Below are positions 11,250 to 23,289 of a stretch of 64,000 bases of DNA, piece after piece. The notes below the pieces were generated by a model. That model was not told the origin of the DNA. It did no database searches and saw only the letters and a program-made list of their open reading frames with translations. The translations under genes were made by a program, and so were the position numbers. The stretch is from NCBI GenBank assembly GCA_002812745.2, contig NCSJ02000153.1, positions 34,295 to 98,294 of the forward strand. Reading direction: 5' to 3'. The stretch comes from Scytalidium lignicola (taxonomy: Eukaryota; Ascomycota; Leotiomycetes). The first letter of the stretch is position 1. The number at the start of each line of letters is the position of its first letter.

Positions 11250-13828
11250 AGAGAGTAACAAATAGAGTTAGAATTACTGCCCATATATGTAATTATTAAG
11301 TTATTATTTGCATGGCTTCTCTTTGTTCGTAGTTGAAGGAGATAGATTAACTAACTGAATACTACTTAGCTAGCTTGAATTAGCAATAGTCTTATAGATG
11401 AATGAGAAATCTCGACTCATAGTTAATCTAATGTCTAAATGTTACTCGACGCCCCTGTTACTAACTATGCGTTAAGTTGTAATTTGTGACCGACTGACCG
11501 GCGCCTGAAAGTTACAAGTTCTAATATTCTCCACATGTAGTTGGGGGAAAGCTGAAACTCAAATACCTTAAAATGTAAGAGCTTTAGGCTTTGATAGAAA
11601 GGCTGTTAGTTAGACGTAAAAATACTAGGGAGTCTTCACAGAGTTCTATACAAGATATCAACTGTATTGATGTACTGGATAGGTCGTGAGCTGTAGAGTT
11701 TTAGAAAGAAGGTATTGGTTTGTTACAGATCTGCAGATCATCAGATTCATAAGGATTGTGACCTTGTAATCAAATAAGCCAAACCCTCACGGTGCTGGTA
11801 AAGATATTTTGTGAGGAGTTTTGAGGTAAACTGATTTCCCTACAAAATTTCTGTTTTAGACTTACTTCATCTTAGGCTTGCCTTTTCACAGCGACAACAG
11901 TAAAAATATGTTCTGAAACCAACACGTTAGTAATAGGTTACATGTCGATAATAAATATGAGCCTACTACCACCTATCCATATGTTTGATTTGCTTACCGT
12001 TAAGGTGGTACATCATTTGTTCATGCGTGTGTTTCCCAGGACGTGACATACCATGGAATTATACTTGCAACCCTTGGTCCCGCGCCTGCACAATTCACGC
12101 GATTTATGAGACTAACACTATTAAACCAAGGGTCTAGTACCAAAATCTTAAATCAGCTAGGTTACATCCTAGATTTGGGCTATATTGCATATTGGGATAC
12201 ATATCCTAAGCAAATTGTATGCAGCAAAGTGCAGGGCTTCCACATGGTCGATTCTAAACCCATGGCTTACCCAAAAGGATAGTTCACTTAATGTGAGGGC
12301 AACTCCCTGTAAGTTTGACTAAATAGATTTAACAAGCTTCTAGCCTGCGATTGTTTTTAATCACATAAATTAGGAAGGAGAAAAAATTCTTTCTGCATAA
12401 TACAGTAACAAATTCATCAACCCAACATAAACCGAAACAAACCGAATTACCAGGCCACGGGCGTGACGCTCTCGTTGTTTGACTGTGATGAGCAGTTTTT
12501 GTCAAAAAAAAAAATTTCATTCACCAGCTGCCTCATCCAGCATTTATGAGCACGCAATTGCAAGATATAAATTCGCAATGTCTTGAAAGGAAAAGCATTA
12601 GCTAAATGGTAAGCTACTCCTCGTATTAAAGTTCCACATATTTCGCCGGTCGCGTTGAGAATTTCAATCTGACAGGGCGACAGAAACATTCTGTTTGGCC
12701 ATGGGGGGGCTTTTTAGTCATAGGATGGCGAACCCGCCAATACTGTAGCGCAGATTATACGGCTTTTGGCCGAACATAGTAAGATGCTTAGTTGCCATCA
12801 GCGCCGATTGGTGATGGGGCTGGCGCGATCCGGATAGCCTGTGTCGGTGATCTTCTGGCCTTGAGCCAAAGCCCGGAGAATTACAGAAGCCAGAAAAGAA
12901 TATCGTCCATAAGTACTCAGTTGTAGTCTTTATAGCTATATTATTTCAAGATGCTCTTGCTTGGCGTGTAATAAAAATAAGAAAAGGATTTGTAGTTGTG
13001 CATATAAAGCTTAATGAGCCTTGCTAGTCACAGAGAATTCTGCCGCCAGAGAGCTAGCTGCAGCCACCACGGTTGGCTGCAGCTCAGATTTGAAGAGGGT
13101 TGGTGTCAGGGCTATGCCACACGGCATTTGGTTAACCTTTGGAAAAAGCTTCCTTAGTCTGGGCTATTCTCACCAAACCTTAAATTGAGCATCAAAAAGA
13201 CACCAAATTAAGCCATAGCATAGGACAGGTAACTACAGTACTCTTACCCCGGGTCTCTCTCGTTCTGGCTCCGCTGTCAGCTCTACGGATCAGCTCCTTC
13301 ATGCACTTGGGCCCCGACAACATGGTCACAAGTCTGGGCCCAAACAACCAAGGCCAGTCGTCCCACTCGCCTACGACCCTATGATCCCTGATGTACTTGC
13401 TCGCCTTTTCTCTTTTGCTCCTTCCTGTTCAGGAATTTCTCGAGTGGATGGTAGAGCTCTTGGCAATGTAACACGCGCTGTTCGGTGTAAGATCCTCGCG
13501 GTAACATGGGCCCAGAGACTGTGTGTTTGGGTGAGACGATTGCATGGATGCAATGACGCCTTTAATGGGCCATCTGGCACAGACCCTGCAAAGGGAAGGA
13601 GGCAAACAATGGACCCAATGCTGTGTTCCCATGTTTATTGTTTATTTCATACATATATAATATATATTGCCCAACACGACGACATGCGTGTACAGGAGGA
13701 AGCTCACGGGATAATTTTCCTTCTTGAGGCGAGACGACGACGATCACAGAAGTAGGAGAAGGAGACCCCTTATATCTCAGTATAATTGCGTGGAGAACGT
13801 GGTGGTATCCTCATTATCGACTACAACA
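11250..13828. other. 2.6-kb gene-free region
   Basis: No frame with family features on either strand. 11250-12300 is AT-rich; 12700-13700 is more balanced with scattered short frames that overlap on opposite strands, none convincing. A leader for the OPT transporter lies at the right end. Confidence 0.5.
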
Positions 13829-16495
13829 ATGTCGTTTCTGACTTCCCGCTTCCGAGGTGCTGCTGAGAAGCAGGAGAATCTTGACATCAGCAGGTCTAGT
13901 GACGGCGAAGCTGCTGAAATCACTAGGTCAGCAGATGAGAAGCACAGTGCGGGCGATGCACCATTTGTCCAATCATTGCATTCTGATCCAGAGAAGGCAT
14001 CGCCAAATGTGACCTCTGGCCAGAGCAGCGACGATGAGCATTTCGGCGACGATGATCCTGTTCTCAGAGATATCCCATGGCATGTCCGCCGTATTGTCAG
14101 CTTGCACGATGACCCTACTGAACCCACCCTCACCTTTCGATATTTCATCCTGACGCTGATATTTGTCGCTCCCGGAGCTTTCCTGTCGCAGATGAGCTCC
14201 TTCCGAACAACCTATGCGCCTTACTCGGTCTTCTTCGTCCAGATTGCCTCCAACTATGTCGGTATCTGGTTGGCCAAGGTCTTACCGTCTATCAATGTCC
14301 GCATTCCTTTCACACGATATGGTTTCAATACGAATCCTGGTCCGTGGAGCACAAAAGAGCATGTTCTAGTTACCATTTCGGCCGCCTCTGGCGCGACTTA
14401 TAACTTGGCCTACGCACCGGTGTCAATTGCTGAACTGTATTTTGGTATCACGATCCATCCAGCTATTGCTATTTTCTTCATGTGGTCTGTTGTCTATACA
14501 GGATACTCCTTCGCTGCTCTTGCGCGTCAATTCTTGCTCTATGATCCACAGTATCCATGGTAAGTGAAACATCTCTAAAGATGTAATTATTACCTAAGTT
14601 CTATACTAACTCTTTACTCTCTAATAGGTTCCAAGCGTGAGTTGCCAAGGTTGCAGCAAAGAGATTGAAAGCTAACAGATTCTTCTAGCCTTTGCCAGAC
14701 AGCGCTCTTCGAGACGCAGAAAAAGCAAAGAGAAACCCCGTCACGCGTCTCGAGGAAGCAAATGAAGGTCTTCTTCGGTGTCTTGTTCGGCATCACCCTG
14801 TGGCAGTTTCTTCCGGAATACGTCTTCCCCATGTTGGGCTCCCTGGCCTTCCTCTGCTGGGTTGCACCGCACAATAAGATTGCAAACTTCCTTGGTTCCG
14901 GCTTTGGAGGAATGAGTGTCTTGAATCTCACCCTCGATTGGTCCAGTATCAGCAGTTTGAGTAATAGCAACAGTCTCTTCGTTACCCCATGGTGGACACA
15001 AGTTATAATCTTTCTCGCTTTTGTGTGCAATTGCTGGATCTTGATCCCAGCAGCGAAATGGGGGAATTTGGGCAGTTGGAAGTTGCAATTAATGTCTAAC
15101 CGTATTTTTACAGGTTTGTTGGATTCCAAATAATGCGTAGCTTTTATCTAATAGAGGTAATTTTGGCTAACGTGGGATTAGTTGATGGTGATCCATACCC
15201 TGTCAACTCAATCATCACTCCTGATATCTCCTTCAACCAGACCGCATATGAGCAGTATGGCCCAATCTATGTCGGCACACAGCAGCTGTGGAACATGTTC
15301 TTTGATTACGCATCTTATACTTCTGCCCTGAGCTGGATTTGTTTCTTTGGCTTCACTCAGATGAAAAACACTATTGCCAAACTAAATGCTAGGCGCAAGA
15401 ACGCTAATAAAGAAGAAACCATTAACCATCAGTACAGTGACCAACTTAACATCCTGCAACGTTCCTACAAGGAGGTTCCATGGTGGTGGTCACTGCTCCT
15501 ATTCTTGGTAACATTCATCATCATCATGGCCATTCTTGGCACGGGAAACCTCTTCATCCCCATCTGGACCTATTTCGTTGCACTCGCCACTGGTGCCCTC
15601 GTCGTGATTCCACTTGGCTGGCTATACGCCCTGTCCAATTTCCAGTTACCTATTGGCACCTTCAATGAGCTCATTTACGGTGTCATGGTCAACGCGGTTT
15701 CCGGCCACAAGAATCCCACTGGTGCCACGGTTTACTCTTCGATTGCTGGTGACGCTTGGTATCGCGCTCAGCTCATGTTGCAAGACCAGAAGATCGGACA
15801 TTATATGCATATTCCGCCGCGAGCAGTGTTCTTCTCTCAAGTATTCGGCTGCTTCATTGGAGTCCCCATCAATTACGGTGTTATACGATGGGTCCTTAAT
15901 ACCAAGGCCGATTACCTGAGTGGTGCTGTCACGGATCCAACTCATCAATGGACAGGTCAGAGCTTAGCATCCTCATTGACAACGAGCGTCCAGTATGTTC
16001 TTATTGTAAGTTTGAGATTCTTCAAAAGTTTCTTTTTATTCTGCCTCAAAATTACATTTGTTAAACAAGTGAAACCTTCAGGGTCCAAATCGTCTCTTCC
16101 AACTTCCTATCTACCGCCCCCTCCCCTACGGCTTCCTGGTCGGCGCAGCCTGCCCACCAATCCTTTACCTCTTGCACAAGAAATTCCCCCGCGCCAAATT
16201 CCACCTCTTTAATACCACCATCTTCTTCAGCGGCATGTCCAACTTCTACGGAAATATCAGCACCGGATACACCTCCAGCATCATTGGTGGATTCATCGTC
16301 ATGTACTGGGCGTACCGCTACCGATACGAGCTGTGGGCACGGTACAATTATATCCTTGCCGCGGCGTTTGATGCTGGGTTTAACTTGAACATGCTGCTGA
16401 TTTTCTTGTTCTTTGGGGCTGGAAAGATTGTTACCATGCCGAATTGGTGGGGGAATAATGCGGATAGTGTGGATAGGTGCTTTTCGCTGGAGTAG
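13829..16495 (+). CDS. OPT-family oligopeptide transporter
   Basis: A five-exon model: 13829-14559, 14628-14636, 14689-15113, 15182-16005 and 16082-16495, totalling 800 aa, the usual family size. The ATG at 13829 opens MSFLTSRFRG; a Ser/Asp-rich cytosolic tail of about 85 residues precedes the first helix. Family signatures are visible: NTNPGPWSTKEHVLVTISA, the conserved extracellular YPVNSIITPD region, WYRAQLMLQDQKIGHYMHIP and the MPNWWGNN end. About 14 hydrophobic helices are present. It imports small peptides or derivatives (for example glutathione-like) across the plasma membrane with protons. Exon 2 is only nine nucleotides long. The 3' neighbour is the minus-strand aldolase, in tail-to-tail arrangement. 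Confidence 0.92.
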
Positions 16496-17045
16496 GATAA
16501 TTTTAATAGCTGGTGGGGAGTAATGCAGGAAAATGACATTTTGTTAATCATTAATTCTAAAAAANGATTATGACAATGAGTGGAAAAAGAGAAGATGTGG
16601 AGAGGGCGAGATTTTAGTATGATATCAACCTTGGACAAACTCCGATTCAAGGGGGCGAATATAATATTTGTGCTGAGACGAACTGGTATGGTGCCACTAT
16701 TAAACAAGAGAACGAGGAAGCTTATTTCCTGTATACTACTTTCGTGTTCACTATAGTCTGGAGAAATTCTTAATTGGTCATGGAGAGAGACTAAAGATTA
16801 AGAGTGAAAGTTGACCCTAAGATAGAGTTAGCGTTCTCAGTGTCCTTTTGTCCGTTTGCATGATTCTATTAGGGGAGGGAAGAGGCAGAGATCCATGACC
16901 AGACTAATTATGAATTCTTTGTGATACTTTATTTATTGTCAAATTACAATATTATTTTGTATACTCTACTACGAATTCCTTTGATCTGTAGTCTGCTGCT
17001 GCTGATTTGAGCTAGTCTATATGATCTGTTATGAATTTATTTGAT
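16496..17045. other. convergent 3' intergenic region
   Basis: It lies between the ends of the OPT transporter and the aldolase. AT-rich, a single N at 16565 after an A run, and an imperfect direct repeat around 16970-17050 (variants of ttTGATCTRT). No gene seen. Confidence 0.5.
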
Positions 17046-17939
17046 CTATGCTTTACCTGTTGATTTCAGCCAGTCCATATGATCTTCTATCACTTGCTGC
17101 ATTGCCTTGGTTTGCTCCTCAACAATTGTAGTTAGCGGTACCTTTCCGGTCAATTCGCCTTGGATCTTAGTGTATGCTGCGTTTACAGGCCCGTTGATAT
17201 TGACCTTTGCCATACCGGCAGCTATACATATCTGGAGCAGCTCCTCTTTAAAATAATCCTCGTGTGCTCCATGTAAGACAAGCCTCACTCTATCCCCCAC
17301 TTTTGCTGCGATACGGTCGAGCCTTGGAAAATCCAATTGTGGTCCCTTCGGACCATAAACGCCATGGACATTGCCAAAAGCTGGTGCGAGCCAGTCAATC
17401 CCTAGGGCGACAAACTCTTCAGCTTGCTCCGGCGTTGTCAAAATCTCCTCCATCCCCTCAGTATCAGCAATTCCATCTTCTACCCCATTAATACGTCCCG
17501 GTTCGCACTCAGTGATGATGCCTCGAGCGTTGCAGTATTCGACTAATTCCTTGCTCAGTCGCATGTTCTCTTCTCTCTCGTAGTGACTCATATCCACCAT
17601 GATCCCGTCCAAACCACCTAAATCGGCTGCACGTCTAATAATCTCTGGAGATTGTGCATGGTCCATGTGCGTGCCGATAGGGACACTGGCTTTGTCGGCA
17701 GCCTCGGCGGCGGCATGGAGAAGAAGGCCATCTGCGTACTCGACCGACCAAGGAAAGAGTTGGATGAGGGCAGGAGATCGTTTTGCTTCTGCGGCACGAA
17801 CGGTCGCCAGAATACCTTCTATATTATAGCAGCAGACCGCAGGAATTGCATATTTGCCAGTGAAGGCAGCGTCAACAATGGCTTTGGCACGATTGTTCTT
17901 CAGCTTAAGAGCCATCCCATTTACACCGTTTGTTGCCAT
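17046..17939 (-). CDS. class II fructose-bisphosphate aldolase family protein
   Basis: An intronless 297-aa protein starting at the ATG at 17939. It has the whole class II ketose-bisphosphate aldolase signature: HMDHAQ (about residue 90, the catalytic Asp and first zinc His), FGNVHGVYG with the second zinc His, and LVLHGAH with the third. MVDMSHY and CEPGRING lie between them. Relatives include fructose- and tagatose-bisphosphate aldolases; many fungal paralogues in gene clusters act on other phosphorylated or free keto-sugars or keto-acids. It sits tail-on to a sugar transporter and next to two sugar-acid-type dehydrogenases, which suggests a retro-aldol step in catabolism of a sugar acid (inference). 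Confidence 0.9.
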   Translation of the reverse strand: MATNGVNGMALKLKNNRAKAIVDAAFTGKYAIPAVCCYNIEGILATVRAAEAKRSPALIQLFPWSVEYADGLLLHAAAEAADKASVPIGTHMDHAQSPEIIRRAADLGGLDGIMVDMSHYEREENMRLSKELVEYCNARGIITECEPGRINGVEDGIADTEGMEEILTTPEQAEEFVALGIDWLAPAFGNVHGVYGPKGPQLDFPRLDRIAAKVGDRVRLVLHGAHEDYFKEELLQICIAAGMAKVNINGPVNAAYTKIQGELTGKVPLTTIVEEQTKAMQQVIEDHMDWLKSTGKA

Positions 17940-18516
17940 GGTCTCGAGGTACCGGAAAATATGTCAGAAAAATTCGTTGGTGATGATTGGAGCAGTGTTC
18001 AGTATGGGAGTTGCTTTATTCTCTTATACCTGGTCACTGTTTTAAATCTGTCGGCGGACTATTTCCAGACTACTGCTTGGGAAAGCGTCGTACGGAATAA
18101 CCGGTGCAATGATGGCCCGCACTCATTCACGAACCAGGATATACTTATTTAAGGAATGAAATAAAAGTGGATCGGGAATGAAGTGACTGGATAGTTTGGA
18201 TAGAGTCGACAGATGTGATGATGCTAACTTGTTCAAGAATTTCTAGTGGAAATTTAACAATAGGAAACTGCGCGAGACGGTCGAAAGATGAGAAAGCGCG
18301 TCTCCAGAGGTTCCACGAAAGATACAAGATTTCATCGCATGCAGGACTTGAAATAATACATGTAGATCTTTGTAGTGTTATACATAGAATTTAAGATGAT
18401 TGGCGAGCCATACATTGCTCCTATTACTACAATACTCCTATAATTCAGCTTACTATAGGAAGATAAACTTGTTCTAATCTCAGTCCATAGTAATTCATCA
18501 CAAATCGATGATACAT
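17940..18516. promoter_or_regulatory. aldolase upstream region
   Basis: It holds the promoter of the minus-strand aldolase and the 3' flank of the sugar transporter. CGG/CCG-containing triplets occur at about 18050-18110, including CGGAATAACCGG, a spacing usable by Zn2Cys6 proteins. No gene seen. Confidence 0.4.
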
Positions 18517-20616
18517 CTAGGTTGCTTTCTTATTATCCTCGATATGATGTTCCTGGTCACCCTTAGACTCCATCGCGAGTCCTTCAGCAGCAACACCATC
18601 CTCGTCGACCTCTACGAGGTGGTCACCAAAGGCGGCAGCGATTTCTTCGAGAGTTTTTTGCTTGGTTTCCCTACGACTGGTTAGTGTGTTCTTCTGTTCC
18701 TGNTTGGGGGGGGTAATTCACGGGAAGTAGAAGTATATAAGGACTAAGTAGACACAACAACACCCGACGAAGACGTAGTAGTAATTCTGTTTGATGTTTG
18801 CAAAAGCACTAGGCCCAGCTTCAGTTACTGAGAGAATGTATTAGCACAAGGATTTGCAAAGGCCAAGGCAAGGAATACGTACTAGAGACATTGACTACGT
18901 AATGTGATAGCGCAGACACTCCCACAATCCTACTTCGAATAGTCATAGGCATTACTTCCGACCCATAGAGCCAGGTTGTACTGTTTATCGTAGCGTCTAC
19001 ATCGGCGAATTTAGCGGTTCTTCAAGACAGAAGGGAAGGGAAGAAGCCTACAGTAACACACCGTAAACAAATAAATACCCAGAATGGCAAACCCCTTGCC
19101 GACGCGATTGTTAGTGTCTTGATAGACACGCTGCATGACAGCGCAGTAAATCTCTGTGACAATTACAAGGCTGACACCGATGAGAAGCATCCTGGAAGTA
19201 TATTAGCTGAGCTGTATTAAAAATAGTGATGAGAGTGACTGACTTTCGGCGACCCAATCTATCAGGAAGAAAGTTGATGGCGATGGCATTAGAAATGAAG
19301 GCGCATGTTCCCCAGACTGCTGCCAATGCAAGAATGGTTGTAGAATCCATGCCCAAAGATTTGTAGAGGATTGCTATATGCTGTTAATGGACTTCTCGTA
19401 GACTCGAAGCTAGATCCCTTACTTTGATAATACTAAAGATAGGCATAACAGTCAGTCCATCAACTGCTTTAGAAAAAAGATTAGCACATACCTGGATGAC
19501 GTTGACACCTGTTACGGCTGTCAACACTTGCACGGCGATACATCTAGAACATCATTAGTAAGTACAAGTAACAGCTTGTCTTATCACCACGTACACCAAT
19601 ACACGATGCCGATATAGTTTGTAGATCTGCCAAATAGACAGGATATCTCGATTTTGCTCATACTCAATCTGCGCCCGCATGAATCCGAACTCCTGCTGCA
19701 CTTCGTGAGAATATAAATCGGCCCGGATTCGACAGAATTCTGCACGCGCCTCGTCCACTTTCCCTTTCTGAATCAGTTGACGGGGCGAATTTGGCATGAA
19801 CGTTGCTAGACCAATGAACAAGATGATACCCCAAGGTAACTGAAGTGCCAAGGGAAGACGCCATTGTACTGTGCCATAAGGAGCAAACCCGCATGCAAAA
19901 CCGACCNAGCTGGATACCATTGTTCCCATAGAGAGACCGACACCAGAGAGACCACCAATCAAACCACGAATCTGTGGAGCACTGATTTCAGCAAGGTATA
20001 TGGGCACAGTACCGCTCAGAGCTCTGGAGATCCATCATTAGTCTCTATTACAGAGTCCCTTGAATTGGTAGGATTTGTTACGAACCCAACGGCAACACCA
20101 GAGATAACGCGTCCTGCAAGAAACATGCCCAGATTGACCGAAGCGGTCTGGATCGCACATCCAATTGTGACAATGATACACGCCAACTGCATGAAGCGGA
20201 TACGCCCAAGTTTGTCAGCGATGAGGATTTGCATCAGGGCGCCGCCTGCTTCACCGGCGATATAAATGGAGCCGACCTGAAATTTGTCAGTATTATTGAT
20301 ATCCTCTTGTCCCTAGAGAGAATTGTAAGTACGTACGGCGCCGGTAATGCTGGTTGGTGGATGGTGCATATAATTGACCCAACTTGGATGGGCGATTGCT
20401 ATTTATGCGGTTGGCAATCTTCGGATGACATCTTACAGAAAGAAGCGGAATAGAATATACTAACTTGTTGACACGATGCCAGTATCATAACCCTGATTGT
20501 CCACGACCGTTAGAAAGATGTTTGTGCAAATTGGTTTTAGAGTCACGTACATAGAGAAATGTGCCAATAGAGGCAAATGAGGCGATGCCTAGCGTATACC
20601 ACTTATTCGTGGACAT
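18517..20616 (-). CDS. MFS sugar transporter (hexose/lactose-permease type)
   Basis: A multi-exon gene (about ten exons) starting at the ATG at 20616: MSTNKWYTLGIASFASIGTF, then GYDTGIVST and TIAHPSWVNYMHH. Typical sugar-porter motifs follow: ADKLGR after helix 2, GRVISGVAVG, PIYLAEISAPQIRG, then PNSPRQLIQKGK, LPDRLGRR and the C-terminal PETKQKTLEE. Twelve transmembrane helices are expected, in the plasma membrane. Early boundaries are 20616-20551, 20492-20465, 20398-20337, 20276-20086 and 20023 onward. A single N at 19907 lies inside a codon that reads TNG, so one residue is undetermined. It is divergent from the 2-hydroxyacid dehydrogenase over 587 bp that hold a 10-bp inverted repeat. Substrate inferred only: a sugar or sugar acid. 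Confidence 0.87.
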
Positions 20617-21203
20617 GTTGGCGTACTCTGCTATTCGAAAGACCAGATGTATCCAAAAGTGCAGGAAAGAAAAGGACGTCTAAAAGAACGAGATTCGGAG
20701 TAGCAATGATATATTCCCATCTCAGCTGTGCTGATTGTATCGTCTTTGTGGAGCAAGGTGGTGTAAACTTACTGAATGCCTCGTAAGGATAGTAGTATAT
20801 AGTCCGGATTCCCGCGTTTAAGGGGCTCCGGCAGAATAACTCTCCGGAGCCCCCGCACATTGTGGCAACAAGCAATGGTAATTTGATACTAAGTACTGAC
20901 TAACTGCTAGCAGCTGACTGTATCCTTCCTAACTGATCACACAAGAAAACCATGTGGAGAACCCGTGGGACTTTTGCAAAGGGAAATCCGGGGAAAAGCT
21001 CCGAGGCTTTGTTTAAGGGTAGTGGTCGCTGCCCACGAGGCGGTTCGCAAAATTGACATACAGGCTTGAGTGATATATCATTAGCTAGTTCCAACGTTTC
21101 GGATTGGCTCTTTAAGCCACTGCTTTAACAAGAGAGCAACACTTCACATCACTTCCAATTTAGAGTTTTCGGTTTTCGTTTGCGGCCCTAGCCAGTCTGA
21201 GAG
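20617..21203. promoter_or_regulatory. divergent promoter between sugar transporter and 2-hydroxyacid dehydrogenase
   Basis: 587 bp separate the two ATGs. Inside lies a perfect inverted repeat, GGGGCTCCGG (20822-20831), 12-bp spacer, CCGGAGCCCC (20844-20853). The two CGG/CCG half-sites fit binding by a Zn2Cys6 dimer, and the GC content stands out from its surroundings. A shared operator for both genes is a natural reading. Confidence 0.6.
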
Positions 21204-22657
21204 ATGAGTAAGCCTAAGGTTCTGCTGCTAGGTAAAATCGAATTGTGAGTTAGTCAAAGTACCTCGGTAGATTTTGCGGCGTTGAATAATCACAGTTGAA
21301 GAAAAAAAAATGCCTGCTCTCACAACCCGTTCTTGAAAGGTATATCTGACTCTTAATCTGTAGCGCTACAGCCTCATGGAACGCTCTCTCCGATCTGGCA
21401 GAGCTGGTCACGCCCTCAGCGCGCAATAGATATGAGTTCATTGAAGAATGTAAGAGCGAAAAGCTTGATGGGGTTGTGGCAATATGTGATCGAGCTCCTT
21501 CCAGCCTCGCAGTTACGGGCAAGTATGATGAGGAACTAATTCAGGTATTGCCGAAGAGTTTGAAATTTATATGCCATAATGGTCAGTCTGAATCAGAGGG
21601 GGCTCTGGTTCTTTCTTTTTCTTTTCCATTTTCAACTATCGAATGTAATGTTTCTCTTCTTTCACATCAGAGATTAGTGCCTCTTCTGAATAAATAGAGA
21701 GACATTATCCAGCACCTGTTGCATCGGGCATAGACATCCTACCATTTCTTTATCTAAGCTAACATCTTCCAGGTGCCGGCTATGATAATATCGACGTTGA
21801 CCTGTGCACTACACGATCGATCCTTGTGTCCAATGTACCCAAAGCTGTTGATGACGCTACCGCCGACACTGCCATGTTTCTCATCCTAGCGACCCTCCGC
21901 GGGTTCAACAATGGCATTATGTCTATACGTAACGGCACTTGGCGAGGCCACGTCCCACCTCCGCCGATTGGACATGATCCACAAGGTAAAATACTAGGCA
22001 TTCTAGGACTGGGCGGTATCGGTAGGAATCTGAAGCACAAGGCAGAGGTGTTTGGGATGAAGGTAATCTACTACAATAGAACACGGCTGAGCGAAGATCT
22101 GGCGGATGGGGCAGATTATGTAACCTTTGATGAGCTGTTAGCGAAAAGTGATGTGTTGAGTATACACTTACCGCTGAATGTGAGTAGAAGCGCACAGAAG
22201 CGCACACGTACTCTCGTTGTGGGAGAATTATGCTGACGGGAACTATCTTACAGTCAAAAACGCGGAATATGATCTCTACCAAGGAGTTTGAGAAGATGAA
22301 AAAGGGTATTATTATCGTCAATACAGCTAGAGGTGGCGTTATGGATGAGGGGGCCTTGGTCAAGGCTTTAGATAGCGGACATGTTTGGTCGGCAGGACTA
22401 GATGTCTACCAAACAGAACCAGATATACACCCTGGTTTGGTATCGAACCCGCATGTTTGTCTCCTACCTCATATGGGAACAACAACAATCGAAGTAAGTA
22501 TTTCACCCTGCTGGGTTCGAAGAAGAAAAACCTCATGCACTAATGATGGATCTAGACCAAATCGAAAATGGAAGAGTGGAATATTGGAAATGTTCGGTCA
22601 GTTTTGGAAAGGGGGAAGTTGAATAACGTGGTGATTGAGCAGGCGCATTTGGTCTGA
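21204..22657 (+). CDS. D-isomer-specific 2-hydroxyacid dehydrogenase (glyoxylate/hydroxypyruvate reductase-like)
   Basis: A five-exon model: 21204-21244, 21364-21581, 21773-22179, 22254-22493 and 22556-22657, summing to 335 aa, the normal length. The ATG at 21204 opens MSKPKVLLLGKIE. The NAD(P)-binding Rossmann motif is ILGLGGIGRNLKHKAEVFGM, followed by YYNRTRL. Catalytic residues are in place: Arg in NTARGGVMDE, Glu in VYQTEPD and His in LLPHMGT. NYDNID-like GAGYDNIDVD closes the substrate pocket. It reduces 2-keto acids or oxidises D-2-hydroxy acids in the cytosol. Head-to-head with the sugar transporter; probably part of the same catabolic unit as the DenD-like gene (inference). Confidence 0.9.
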
Positions 22658-23289
22658 GCGCATGGTAGAAATATGCGAGACTATATGCAAAGGGCTCTAT
22701 TCATAGTGGAAGGACGCTCGATGAGGTTGCGAATAGTGTATTTCGGCTGAATAGAATAAACTTCAGCCATCAGAAACCGTAGATATTTTCTCGGAATATG
22801 GTGCCTAGAGGAATGCTACAATTACTCTTAAGCGGAGTCACGTTGTAAAGAGAAAAATAGTAGAGAAGGAGCTAGTTATGGGACTACCATAAAGATGATA
22901 TTTATGCATATTCTTTTTATTGTAGGAAATATGGTACCTACACTTGCACCAAGAAATACGTGCGTTTTGGTAACGCCATACTCCATTAAGTGACCGAGTT
23001 ACAGTCTGAGTTACTAGTGGTGAGCCTTGCTTGGCACAGTCTCGGATTATTAGGTGGTGAGATTACGGAGATGGCAAATCACATTTATCCCCGAGTCTTC
23101 GGTTGGTATAAGAGGTCAAGTACAAAAGAAAAGTCAGTTGCGACTTTGATAATGTGATTGTTTGTAAAGACAACGAGCTCGCAGGGAGAGCTCTAACGTA
23201 AAGAGTTGCATACTGTAATAATACAATGTGCTGCGACGTGGTTACAACCAAACCTCTTTCCCCTCCTTACTAACACTCAGGAGTTAATT
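22658..23289. other. convergent 3' intergenic region
   Basis: It lies between the ends of the 2-hydroxyacid dehydrogenase and the DenD-like gene. No gene or repeat recognised. Confidence 0.5.

Noticed and set aside
13371..13760. Several frames of 60-124 codons upstream of the OPT transporter
   Set aside because: Arg/Cys-rich chance frames on both strands; the OPT gene starts clearly at 13829 with its own N-terminal tail.
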